23,910 nucleotides of DNA from a virus. Position 1 is the stretch's first letter. The number at the start of each line of letters is the position of its first letter. The translations under genes and the position numbers were made by a program. The notes below the pieces were generated by a model. The model was not told the DNA's origin. It made no database searches and saw nothing but the letters and a program-made list of their open reading frames with translations. Of the stretch, positions 13,146 through 20,725 are shown in pieces. The stretch is from the IMG/VR virus record IMGVR_UViG_3300009786_000080, positions 1 to 23,910 of that record; one strand, 5' to 3'.

Positions 13146-16103
13146 ATGTCCGTTAAGAAATTTAAATTTGTATCACCGGGGATATTTCTCAGCGAGGTTG
13201 ATAACTCCCAGGTACCCGCCGATGATGAGGCCATGGGTCCCATTATTATTGGGCGCGCCCCCTTCGGGCCAGCTATGCGCCCGATCAAGGTGCAATCTTT
13301 TTCAGATTATATTCAACTTTTTGGAAATCCAGTTCCTGGACGCACTGGCGGAGATGTCTGGAGAAAAGGCAATCGCGCAGGACCTACCTACGGAATGTAC
13401 GGAGCTAAAGCCTATTTTGAACCGAACGTAGGTTCGGTTACATATTTACGTCTTCTAGGATGTCAGCACTCTGCCGTCGAATCACCGGCCGGCCTCGCTG
13501 GTTGGGAGACAACGAACGATAATACCACAACAATTAACGATAACGGCGGCGCCTATGGACTCTTTATTTGCCAAAGCGGTACCGTTAATCCAAGACAAGG
13601 ATATCTTGGAGGAATTTTTTATGTTGAATCAGGCGCCGTTGTTTTAACTGGAAGTTTGGCATCTTCCGGCTCGGGCCCCGCCGGCTTCAATGTGACGGGC
13701 GGTACCTGTGGACTCTGGGAGCCAAATGTTGCTTCTAACTTTGAATATAGAGCTTCTATTTTAGATGACTCCGGCGCGGTGGTGTATACGACCAACTTTA
13801 ACTTTAATGAGAGTTCGGATACTTTTATTCGAAAAGTATTTAATACCAACCCACAACTAACCAACGCAGATGTTGTCGACAGCAGCGGGTTTTCTCAAGG
13901 ACAAAATCTTTATTGGCTTGGAGAAAGTTATGCGAGCTGGATTAATTTAAAAGCTGATGAGAAAACCGTTGCTACCGAACGTATTATTGCGGCCAACGCT
14001 TATGCTACTTTGGTTCCTTTGGAACAACCAGGAGTAAATGGTCATAACAAAGCTGATTATCGTATCCCTTTCCAGGAAGCAAAAACTGGATGGTTCTTTA
14101 GTCAGGATATATCGACCGATTCGGCTTCATTCGCGCCCGATAAAATGCCGCAACTTTTCCGCTTCCATTCGCGAGATGGGGGACGTTGGATTCAAGACAA
14201 TCTTAAGGTGTCCATCTCCAATATTACGGCTGGAGATGCCGCATCCAGTATTACATCTTTGCAATACGGAACATTCTCCGTTATTCTACGATCAGCTTCT
14301 GATACTGATAAGGTGCCAGAAGTAGTAGAGCGCTATGATAAACTTAGCTTAAATCCAGCTTCTCCAGACTATATTAAAAAGAGAATTGGTGACAAATTTA
14401 TGATTTGGAGTGATGTCCAAGATCGATTATTAGCCAGGGGAGATTATAATAACCAATCACGATATGTTCGTATTGAAATGAATAATGTATTGGACGATGG
14501 CGGTTTTGATCCCGCTTATCTTCCCTTCGGAGTTTATGGTCCTCCCAAATTTAAATCTTGTCTTGTAGGATCTGGTTCAGTTTGCACGGGATCTGATGCA
14601 AGTTGGGTCAATGGAGGTACGAACTCTATTTATGCCATCACAGGCGCCGGAGCCGGTATTTCCACCGGCTCTGCTTCGGTTTTTGGAATTCCTCAATATA
14701 CCGCATCCTTAAACTTCCCAGAAGTTGCATTGCGACACACTTCCTCTGCCGGCAAGACTAATCTGGACCAGGCTTATTTCGGCCTAACCACTCAGTTGAA
14801 TATGGAAAGCGGAATCAACGACCTCTATGATAACGGGTATGCAGATTACTTATGGCCAATTCCTATGGCTTTGGCTGAAACGAATACACTGACCCACGAG
14901 GGCCCGGGATATGAGCCTCAGTGGGTGTTTACGCTAGATGATTTGGTGGTCGGACAGACTTCATCTGCCGGAGATATTACCGAAGTATTTTGGATCTCTG
15001 GATCCAGAAATGACATGTCATCCATAACCGCAGGAACAGCCTCATCTGGGTCACCGAATACTTTTCAAGCCGTATTGGACGCAGACTGTAGTCGATTTAC
15101 AGCCCCATTATTCGGAGGTTTCGACGGATTGGATATTACTGAGCTAGAGCCATTCCGGAATTCTTTGTTAAGTTCAGTAACTGAAACTAGTAGCTCTCCT
15201 TATTACACATTGCGCCGGGCGATGCAAACAGTGGCGGATCCAGAGTTTGTGGAGTGCAACCTAATCACAATGCCAGGAGTGACAGAAGAGAGTTTGACAA
15301 CGGATCTGATTGAGATATGTGAAGCACGAGCAGACGCTTTAGCCTTGATTGATATTCCGCATGTATACACCCCTTTCACTGAAAACGACAACCCTGCATC
15401 CTCGCGGTATGGTAGTGTTACATCGGCCATTTCATCCCTGAAATCCCGACAGCTTAACACTTCCTACGCATGTACTTACTATCCATGGGTACAGATCAGC
15501 GACACGGATGCGAAGAGAACGCTGTGGGCTCCCCCTAGTGTTGCTATTTTAGGCGTGTTCGCCACATCTGAAGACAAAGCGGCCGTTTGGTTTGCTCCCG
15601 CAGGATTCAACCGAGCCGGCTTGAGTGCCACATCGGCCATCCCGGTAATAGATGTTTCTGAACGACTTGTTTCAAAAGATAGAGACCGGCTTTATGAAGC
15701 TAATATTAATCCGATTGCCAAGTTCCCAGCTGAAGGAATCGTAGTTTTCGGCCAGAAAACTTTACAGCGCACTCAAAGCGCACTGGACCGAATTAATGTA
15801 AGGCGCTTGATGATTTATATCAAAAAGAAAATATCACGAATCGCCGCCACTGTTCTTTTTGATCAGAATGTTCAAGTGACATGGAATCGTTTCCTGGCCC
15901 CCACGAATGGATTCTTGGCCCTGGTACAGGCCAACTTAGGCTTAACCGAGTTTAAAGTTGTCTTAGATAGCACCACCACCACCCCGGATCTGATTGATCA
16001 GAACATTCTTTATGCAAAGATATTCTTGAAGCCAGCAAGGGCAATCGAATTTATTGCAGTTGACTTTGTTATAACTCGGACTGGAGCTTCTTTTGATGAT
16101 TAA
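13146..16103 (+). CDS. Contractile tail sheath protein (gp18-like), unusually long
   Basis: The sheath is a stack of hexameric rings around the tube that contracts to drive the tube into the host. The N-terminal segment FVSPGIFLSEVDNSQVPA (8-25), then MGPIIIGRAPFGPAMRPIKV and SFSDYIQLFG, is characteristic of gp18. At the C-terminus, EANINPIAKFPAEGIVVFGQ, RINVRRLMIYIKKKISRIAA and AKIFLKPARAIEFIAVDFVI are the conserved core that interlocks with neighbours. At 985 residues it is about 50% longer than T4 gp18 (659). The extra length lies mainly in the middle (about 110-640), rich in Gly, Ser, Thr and Asn, probably surface domains. The ribosome site is TAGGAGAA at about 13130-13137. Position before the tube gene is standard. 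Confidence 0.94.
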   Translation: MSVKKFKFVSPGIFLSEVDNSQVPADDEAMGPIIIGRAPFGPAMRPIKVQSFSDYIQLFGNPVPGRTGGDVWRKGNRAGPTYGMYGAKAYFEPNVGSVTYLRLLGCQHSAVESPAGLAGWETTNDNTTTINDNGGAYGLFICQSGTVNPRQGYLGGIFYVESGAVVLTGSLASSGSGPAGFNVTGGTCGLWEPNVASNFEYRASILDDSGAVVYTTNFNFNESSDTFIRKVFNTNPQLTNADVVDSSGFSQGQNLYWLGESYASWINLKADEKTVATERIIAANAYATLVPLEQPGVNGHNKADYRIPFQEAKTGWFFSQDISTDSASFAPDKMPQLFRFHSRDGGRWIQDNLKVSISNITAGDAASSITSLQYGTFSVILRSASDTDKVPEVVERYDKLSLNPASPDYIKKRIGDKFMIWSDVQDRLLARGDYNNQSRYVRIEMNNVLDDGGFDPAYLPFGVYGPPKFKSCLVGSGSVCTGSDASWVNGGTNSIYAITGAGAGISTGSASVFGIPQYTASLNFPEVALRHTSSAGKTNLDQAYFGLTTQLNMESGINDLYDNGYADYLWPIPMALAETNTLTHEGPGYEPQWVFTLDDLVVGQTSSAGDITEVFWISGSRNDMSSITAGTASSGSPNTFQAVLDADCSRFTAPLFGGFDGLDITELEPFRNSLLSSVTETSSSPYYTLRRAMQTVADPEFVECNLITMPGVTEESLTTDLIEICEARADALALIDIPHVYTPFTENDNPASSRYGSVTSAISSLKSRQLNTSYACTYYPWVQISDTDAKRTLWAPPSVAILGVFATSEDKAAVWFAPAGFNRAGLSATSAIPVIDVSERLVSKDRDRLYEANINPIAKFPAEGIVVFGQKTLQRTQSALDRINVRRLMIYIKKKISRIAATVLFDQNVQVTWNRFLAPTNGFLALVQANLGLTEFKVVLDSTTTTPDLIDQNILYAKIFLKPARAIEFIAVDFVITRTGASFDD

Positions 16104-16153
16104 AAATATTTTTCATACTACTTATCCATACCAACCCAGGGAGATCATGACTC

Positions 16154-16741
16154 ATGCCCGCAGTATCTAATTTTTGGACCACCCCCACAGGCGGCGACGG
16201 AAGAGATCCGAAAAGACAATATAGATTTCTTGTCTATTTAAATGGGATGGCCTCCGGCGCGACATGGTATGCCAAATCATGTAAAAAGCCCGAGATTACA
16301 ATCTCGTCCATCGAACATAACTATTTGAATCATAAATTCTACTATCCCGGTCGCGTAGAGTGGGGTGAAGTTAGCGTAGTTTTAGTAGACCCAGTATCTC
16401 CAGACGCAGCTGCCCAAACCGCTAAGATAATCCAAGCTTCCGGCTATTCCCCTCCGGCGACCCCGAATGATACAACCACTATATCAAAGGCTGCCGCCGT
16501 CCAAAACTTGGTAAGCGTGATAATTCAGCAAATCGATGGAAAGGGTGCGATGGTGGAGCAATGGACGCTTCAGAATGCCTTCATTATCGGAGTGTCTTAT
16601 GGAGAGTTAGATTATAGTGGAGACGACTTAACCGAAATTACGCTCAATCTTCGTTATGATTGGGCCGAATTGAAAGATTCCACTGATAAGGAATGGTTCG
16701 CTGCGGTTGTAACTCCAGTAACGAAGCCAACGCCAACATAG
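16154..16741 (+). CDS. Tail tube protein (gp19-like)
   Basis: This 195-residue protein builds the inner tube of the tail; T4 gp19 has 163 residues. The typical order is present: an N-terminal strand region with DPKRQYRFLVYLNG (18-31), AKSCKKPEITISSIEHNYLN (40-59), FYYPGRVEWGEVSVVLVDP (62-80) and, near the end, NAFIIGVSYGELDYSGDDLT (141-160) with EITLNLRYDWAE. These are strands of the beta-barrel tube fold also found in T6SS Hcp. The residues about 100-115 (Pro/Thr/Asn) look like an extra loop. I used ATG 16154; ATG 16147 is closed by a stop seven codons on. GGGAGAT at 16139-16145 is the ribosome site. It directly follows the sheath gene. Confidence 0.9.
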   Translation: MPAVSNFWTTPTGGDGRDPKRQYRFLVYLNGMASGATWYAKSCKKPEITISSIEHNYLNHKFYYPGRVEWGEVSVVLVDPVSPDAAAQTAKIIQASGYSPPATPNDTTTISKAAAVQNLVSVIIQQIDGKGAMVEQWTLQNAFIIGVSYGELDYSGDDLTEITLNLRYDWAELKDSTDKEWFAAVVTPVTKPTPT

Positions 16742-16769
16742 TGATAACCAACAAAAATAAAATTAACAT

Positions 16770-16783
16770 AGAGGTGTTATTTG
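16770..16783 (+). promoter_or_regulatory. Ribosome-binding site that selects a TTG start
   Basis: AGAGGTG at 16770-16776 is followed after 4 bases by TTG at 16781. No in-frame ATG occurs until codon 67, which lies after the conserved LPSEGKLYSDTHPL segment, so TTG must be the start of the gp26-like gene. It is the only gene in the window that clearly needs a non-ATG start. Confidence 0.7.
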
Positions 16784-17644
16784 GCTAGAAATAATAGGGA
16801 AAGGACAGGAGGCGCCGCGAAGGGCAGCCCGAGTCCCGCAAGCACTGGAGCCGGTGTACCCGAAAATGGCTCTTTAAACTTTTCGATTCCGACAGAATTT
16901 GTGGAACTCCCTTCCGAGGGGAAATTATATTCCGACACACATCCCCTGTTTGATCAATCGCATATCGAAATTCGACACATGACAGCAAAAGATGAGGATA
17001 TTCTTTCTTCACGTACATTGCTAAAGCAAGGCGTAGCTTTGGACCGCCTTTTACAAAATATTGTGGTCAATAAAGCAATCCCTCCCGAGAGTTTATATGT
17101 GGGAGATAAGAACGCCATTTTGGTGGCGGCACGTATTAGCAGCTATGGCGCAGACTATAAAACTAATATGGTTTGCCCGACTTGTTATACGAATCAAGAA
17201 GTTTTATTTGATTTACAGGAACAGAATATTTATAAAGGTGATGATTTCAAGAATTATGATATTCGATCAACCCCGGAGGGCACCTATATTATAAAAATTC
17301 CCACCATGGGTCTCGATATTGAAGTTCGGCTATTAACTGGAAAGCAGGAAAATCATCTAGCCAAACAGGCAGAGAAAAAGAAAAAACAGAAACTTCCAGA
17401 AACGATGACAACCGATCAATTTAAAGTTATAATTGTCTCAGTCAATGGCCATACCGAAAGATCAAATATTACATCTTTAATTGATTTTATGCCGGCGAAA
17501 GACGCGCGCTACCTTCGAAGCGCCTATGAGTGTATCAATCCCAAGTTAGATTTAAAACAACATTTCACTTGCGAAACTTGCGGATTTGAGACTGAAGCAT
17601 TGGAGGTTCCGTTTACGACGGACTTTTTTTGGCCTAAACAATAA
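16781..17644 (+). CDS. Baseplate hub protein (gp26-like, T4_baseplate family) with two CxxC motifs
   Basis: This 287-residue protein resembles the T4 baseplate-hub family (gp26; 208 residues in T4). The hallmark is FVELPSEGKLYSDTHPL (40-56), then IEIRHMTAKDEDILSSRTLL (62-81), LDRLLQNIVVNK (88-99) and VGDKNAILVAARISSYGADY (107-126). It carries a CPTC (132-135) and a CETC (264-267), which together look like a zinc ribbon. The first 36 residues are Gly/Ala/Pro/Ser-rich and probably disordered. In T4, gp26 belongs to the hub-assembly group and relates to hub and tape-measure assembly. Here the gene follows the tube and precedes a +1-frame overlapping small ORF and then the tape measure, the place of tail-assembly chaperone genes in many long-tailed phages. 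Starts at TTG. Confidence 0.82.
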   Translation: MARNNRERTGGAAKGSPSPASTGAGVPENGSLNFSIPTEFVELPSEGKLYSDTHPLFDQSHIEIRHMTAKDEDILSSRTLLKQGVALDRLLQNIVVNKAIPPESLYVGDKNAILVAARISSYGADYKTNMVCPTCYTNQEVLFDLQEQNIYKGDDFKNYDIRSTPEGTYIIKIPTMGLDIEVRLLTGKQENHLAKQAEKKKKQKLPETMTTDQFKVIIVSVNGHTERSNITSLIDFMPAKDARYLRSAYECINPKLDLKQHFTCETCGFETEALEVPFTTDFFWPKQ

Positions 17645-17855
17645 ATATATTGAAAGTGTATATGAAGAAATGTTTCTGCTCCAATATCATATGGGGTGGT
17701 CATTTATAGAAGCCTACAACCTTGCTATCACCATCCGAAGATGGTATCTGAAACGCTTGCAAACACAGTTTGAAAAAGAAGCTGAAGAGACAAAAAGGGC
17801 ACAAGGCAACTCGAACCCGGCACGAACTCCTCCAAAGCGACCTCCCGGGCAGTAG
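17586..17855 (+). CDS. Small ORF overlapping the gp26-like gene in the +1 frame (possible chaperone extension)
   Basis: The frame is open from TTG 17586 to TAG 17855, 89 codons, overlapping the previous gene by 59 bases. The protein-like part begins near 17640: YIESVYEEMFLLQYHMGW then FIEAYNLAITIRRWYLKRLQ, followed by a Lys/Glu helix and a Pro/Arg/Ala tail. This pattern (aromatic, 'HMGWS', then a helix with RRWY) is typical of small chaperone-like proteins downstream of gp26-type and tail-assembly genes. The only in-frame starts are TTG 17586 and ATG 17670; neither has a convincing ribosome site, and the ATG removes part of the conserved-looking start. A T7 run at 17624-17630 lies in the overlap, so production by +1 (or -2) frameshifting from the gp26-like gene is an option. 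The start is therefore uncertain. Confidence 0.6.
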   Translation: MRLKHWRFRLRRTFFGLNNKYIESVYEEMFLLQYHMGWSFIEAYNLAITIRRWYLKRLQTQFEKEAEETKRAQGNSNPARTPPKRPPGQ

Positions 17856-17857
17856 AT

Positions 17858-17892
17858 AGGGTCAGATCTTTATAGGTCTGACCTTATTTTTT
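17858..17892 (+). terminator. Intrinsic terminator after the hub genes
   Basis: GGTCAGATC (17860-17868) pairs with GGTCTGACC (17875-17883), one T-G pair, around a TTTATA loop; outer A-G and T-T positions extend it to 11 pairs. TTATTTTTT follows. It starts 3 bases after the small ORF's stop. This is a good Rho-independent terminator, second only to the one after the capsid gene. Confidence 0.85.
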
Positions 17893-17915
17893 ATATATTT
17901 AATACTGGGTGGCTT

Positions 17916-17924
17916 ACTATTTAT
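17916..17924 (+). promoter_or_regulatory. Candidate late promoter element ACTATTTAT before the tape-measure group
   Basis: Fourth copy of the shared core, 24 bases after the hub terminator's T run and 22 bases before the next ATG (17947), with AAGGAA at 17934-17939 as ribosome site. It would drive the 117-residue gene, the tape measure and the baseplate genes. The following A (17925) again gives CTATTTATA. Confidence 0.5.
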
Positions 17925-17946
17925 AATGGAATGAAGGAATTTATTT

Positions 17947-18300
17947 ATGGAATCTCTTAACGAAGAACAACTCGTATCTATAGAAATTGATTTGGATGAA
18001 CTAAAAAAGAACCAACTTAATGAAAGTTGGTTAGCTATGTTTGGCGGTGTTATCAAACTCATACTAGGCAAAATGTTTTCTCCAGCCTATGTCAAGCCTG
18101 CAGGCGGCTTTGTTAGTGTTAGGGGATCCCGAAATGAGGTTAATTCTTTTGCTCGTACTTTAGGCCGCGAAAAGAAATATTTGGAAGCACTTACCAAATT
18201 TGGATTAGATGATCCGCGTACTTTTCAAAATAAATCAAAACTCACCTTGGCTATTAAAAACTTTGAAGCTCAAACAGGTTTGATTTGGCCCTTTAAATAA
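17947..18300 (+). CDS. Small hypothetical protein upstream of the tape measure
   Basis: This 117-residue protein is not assigned to a family. An acidic N-terminus (MESLNEEQLVSIEIDLDELK) is followed by a hydrophobic helix (WLAMFGGVIKLILGKMF, 28-44), a Gly/Val strand region (GGFVSVRGSRNEV, 53-65), a basic helix (FARTLGREKKYLEALTKFGL, 68-87) and a compact end DDPRTFQNKSKLTLAIKNFE then GLIWPFK. AAGGAA lies 7 bases before ATG. It shares the tape measure's transcription unit and sits 16 bases before it. Chaperone or inner-tail proteins commonly occupy this spot, but the sequence gives no direct proof. Confidence 0.72.
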   Translation: MESLNEEQLVSIEIDLDELKKNQLNESWLAMFGGVIKLILGKMFSPAYVKPAGGFVSVRGSRNEVNSFARTLGREKKYLEALTKFGLDDPRTFQNKSKLTLAIKNFEAQTGLIWPFK

Positions 18301-18316
18301 TGGGAATATCAAATAA

Positions 18317-20719
18317 ATGGCTGAAAGCGTAGATGATGTATTAAAAAGACTTGGAGTCGCGGAAGATAAACGCGCTGACGTTCATGTTGCCATTGCCAAT
18401 CAACGCAAGAGATCCACGGAATATCTAGAAGAAGATATCGTAGAGATGCAGAAGAAACTTGATTATGAAGAGCAAATCCTCGGGTCAAAGAAAAGTCAGT
18501 TAGAGATTTATGAATTAACAAATAAAATAACGGCCGCCGAAGGCAAGCGCGACGTATTAAGGCTCGAAAACGACCTTGAAAAATATACAATAAATACCGA
18601 ATCATATAAAATCACTCTAAAAGCACTTAATACAGCCAGGGACCACCTACGCGTCGACGAACAACGCAATGCAAATTTAAGAGAATGGAGGGACACATTC
18701 AAGAGTATAACTGGCATTTCCAATGACTGGGAAAATAGTTGGTGGGGAAAACTAGCAAACGACCCGCAGGCTTTTAATCAAGCGTTTAAAGAAACCTTCA
18801 ACGCAATGAATATTCTTCATTCAACATCAGCTAAGATCGTCGAAGGCTCGATTGCCATGGCCGCTGCCCAGGACCAGGCTTTAGTAGGGTTCAATGTTGC
18901 TACGGGAGCCTCTGCGAAGTACGGAGAGGAGTTAATAGCTTTAGAACAGGGTATGTATACTCTTGGTGTGGGACTTGAAGAGGCTTCTGCGACCATGGGC
19001 GCCCTGGTTCAAAATGTGTATAACTTAGAGTCTGTATCTAAAAAGAGTCGGGTAGAGCTAGAACAAACAACAGCACTCTTAGAAAAAATGGGAGTAGACG
19101 CAAGTGTCACCACCCAAAACTGGCAGTTCCTCACAGCCGCGATGGGAGTCTCTGGCGAGCAAGCTACAAAAATGCAGCAAGACATGTTTTTAACCGCTCA
19201 ATCTCTTGGTCGACCAGCGAAAGAAATGGCTACGGCATTCGAAGCCAATCGAAAAGTTATGGCTAAGTTTGGGAAAGAAAGCACCGAGGTTTTCAAAAAA
19301 CTATATGTTAATGCCACTAAAGCCTCGATGTCGGTAGAACAACTTTTGAGCATCACAGAAAAGTTTGATACTTTTGAGGGCGCTGCTACATCAGTAGGAA
19401 AACTAAATGCTATTCTCGGGGGCCCCTTCCTGAATTCAATGGATATGGTGATGTCTACCGATCCAACCGAAAGAATGAAAAAGCTATCAGATGCGGTTAA
19501 TAATGCGGGTTTAAGTTTCGATGATATGAGTTATTATCAGCGTAAGGCGTTGGCGGACTCCATGGGATTAGCCGATGTTAGCGAACTTGCTCTTTTAATG
19601 GCTGGTGATTTTGATACTATGACTGACAGCCAAGAAATGAGTCAAGAACAATATCAAGAACTCGCCGCCCAAACAAAAGACTTTAATACGGTTATGGATG
19701 AAATGAAACAAATCGGCCGTATGTTGGTGGTTGATTTCTTACAGCCCCTTGTCACAGTCCTCAAAACAGTATTTGAATACCTGCAAATGGCAGCACCCGT
19801 GATCAAAGTATTAGCTGTTGGTATCCCCGTCCTATCAGCCGCCCTGGCGATCAATGCAATAAAGTGGAAGGTACTCGCCGGCGCCATCAGGGAGACCAAT
19901 TTTGCTATGAAAATGGGCCCGGGCGGGTTTATTAGTCTGATGGTTACATTAATAGCAATGAGTACTCAAATGAATGGGTTTTTTAGAGTCCTAACGGCTG
20001 GTCTTATAATGGCAACAGCAGCGTGGATGGCTTTGAACGTCGCGAGCGGCGGATGGATGTATATTCTGGGAGGCCTTTTAAGTGTTCTTATCATGCTTAT
20101 TGCATGGGTATTCCAAAACGATGTCGGGGCCTCCACCTTCCTTGAGGGTCTTTTTAAGATGGGGCATGCTTTTATGGAAATAGGTATAGGTATGTTATTT
20201 GCCGCTGCTGGAGTTTGGCTGCTATTACCGGCACTCGCAGCGCTTCTTATGATGTCATTGCCTCTTCTGGCGGCCACTCTACCGGGCGGCGCATTTTGGA
20301 GCTTGTCTACTGGTCTGGGGTGGATAGCTGATTCTATGAATAAGATGGATACTACCAAACTGGGAGCATTAACGGGTCTTTTCAAAGCATTGGCTGAAAT
20401 AACTGGCGAAGCTGCTGAAAATATCAGGGCAATGGGAACAGGAATAGCCGCCATGGGCGCCGGATTTACGATGATGTCGATGAGTCCTTTGGGAATAGCC
20501 TTGGCACCGGCGCTCCTCGCGGGAGGGACCGTGACTTCCATTGGTGGTCCACCCCGAGTCCAAGCAGGATCAGGAGCCCGTGGTGCTGTTGGAGGAGTCC
20601 GCACAGGAGGACGAGAAAAGCTTTTACCCCTTACGGTCAAAGTGGAGTTGGACGGTAATAAACTGGGTAGTTTTGTGAAGGACGTTGTAGTTAAAGAACT
20701 CAATGTTAATAAGGGATAA
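18317..20719 (+). CDS. Tail tape-measure protein
   Basis: This protein sets tail length and is ejected or rearranged on infection. At 800 residues it is the longest protein of the tail-interior set. Residues about 1-115 are a long charged coiled coil (EEDIVEMQKKLDYEEQILGS). A helical, Ala/Met-rich middle (about 160-470) follows, then a cluster of hydrophobic segments at about 495-520, 535-600 (for example GWMYILGGLLSVLIMLIAWV) and 615-660, and a Gly/Ala-rich segment near 720-755, ending in a short charged region. This coiled-coil plus membrane-spanning-helix design is usual for tape measures. It lies between tube/hub genes and baseplate genes as expected. At roughly 1.5 A per residue an 800-residue ruler would predict a tail tube near 120 nm, an inference from the known scaling. 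The ribosome site (GGGAATA) is weak. Confidence 0.88.
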   Translation: MAESVDDVLKRLGVAEDKRADVHVAIANQRKRSTEYLEEDIVEMQKKLDYEEQILGSKKSQLEIYELTNKITAAEGKRDVLRLENDLEKYTINTESYKITLKALNTARDHLRVDEQRNANLREWRDTFKSITGISNDWENSWWGKLANDPQAFNQAFKETFNAMNILHSTSAKIVEGSIAMAAAQDQALVGFNVATGASAKYGEELIALEQGMYTLGVGLEEASATMGALVQNVYNLESVSKKSRVELEQTTALLEKMGVDASVTTQNWQFLTAAMGVSGEQATKMQQDMFLTAQSLGRPAKEMATAFEANRKVMAKFGKESTEVFKKLYVNATKASMSVEQLLSITEKFDTFEGAATSVGKLNAILGGPFLNSMDMVMSTDPTERMKKLSDAVNNAGLSFDDMSYYQRKALADSMGLADVSELALLMAGDFDTMTDSQEMSQEQYQELAAQTKDFNTVMDEMKQIGRMLVVDFLQPLVTVLKTVFEYLQMAAPVIKVLAVGIPVLSAALAINAIKWKVLAGAIRETNFAMKMGPGGFISLMVTLIAMSTQMNGFFRVLTAGLIMATAAWMALNVASGGWMYILGGLLSVLIMLIAWVFQNDVGASTFLEGLFKMGHAFMEIGIGMLFAAAGVWLLLPALAALLMMSLPLLAATLPGGAFWSLSTGLGWIADSMNKMDTTKLGALTGLFKALAEITGEAAENIRAMGTGIAAMGAGFTMMSMSPLGIALAPALLAGGTVTSIGGPPRVQAGSGARGAVGGVRTGGREKLLPLTVKVELDGNKLGSFVKDVVVKELNVNKG

Positions 20720-20725
20720 TATTAT

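Noticed and set aside
13420-13439. Perfect 8-base inverted repeat AACCGAAC-GTAG-GTTCGGTT inside the sheath gene
   Set aside because: Lies within a clearly coding region with no start, stop or frame change nearby; probably chance or local mRNA structure.
14650-14671. Perfect 8-base inverted repeat GAGCCGGT...ACCGGCTC inside the sheath gene
   Set aside because: Explained by Gly/Ala/Thr codons in a coding region; no T run, so not a terminator.
19966-20703. 245-codon open frame on the minus strand opposite the tape measure C-terminus
   Set aside because: It is the mirror of an Ala/Gly/Met-rich coding region, has no ribosome site and an unlikely protein composition, and the + strand gene is well supported.
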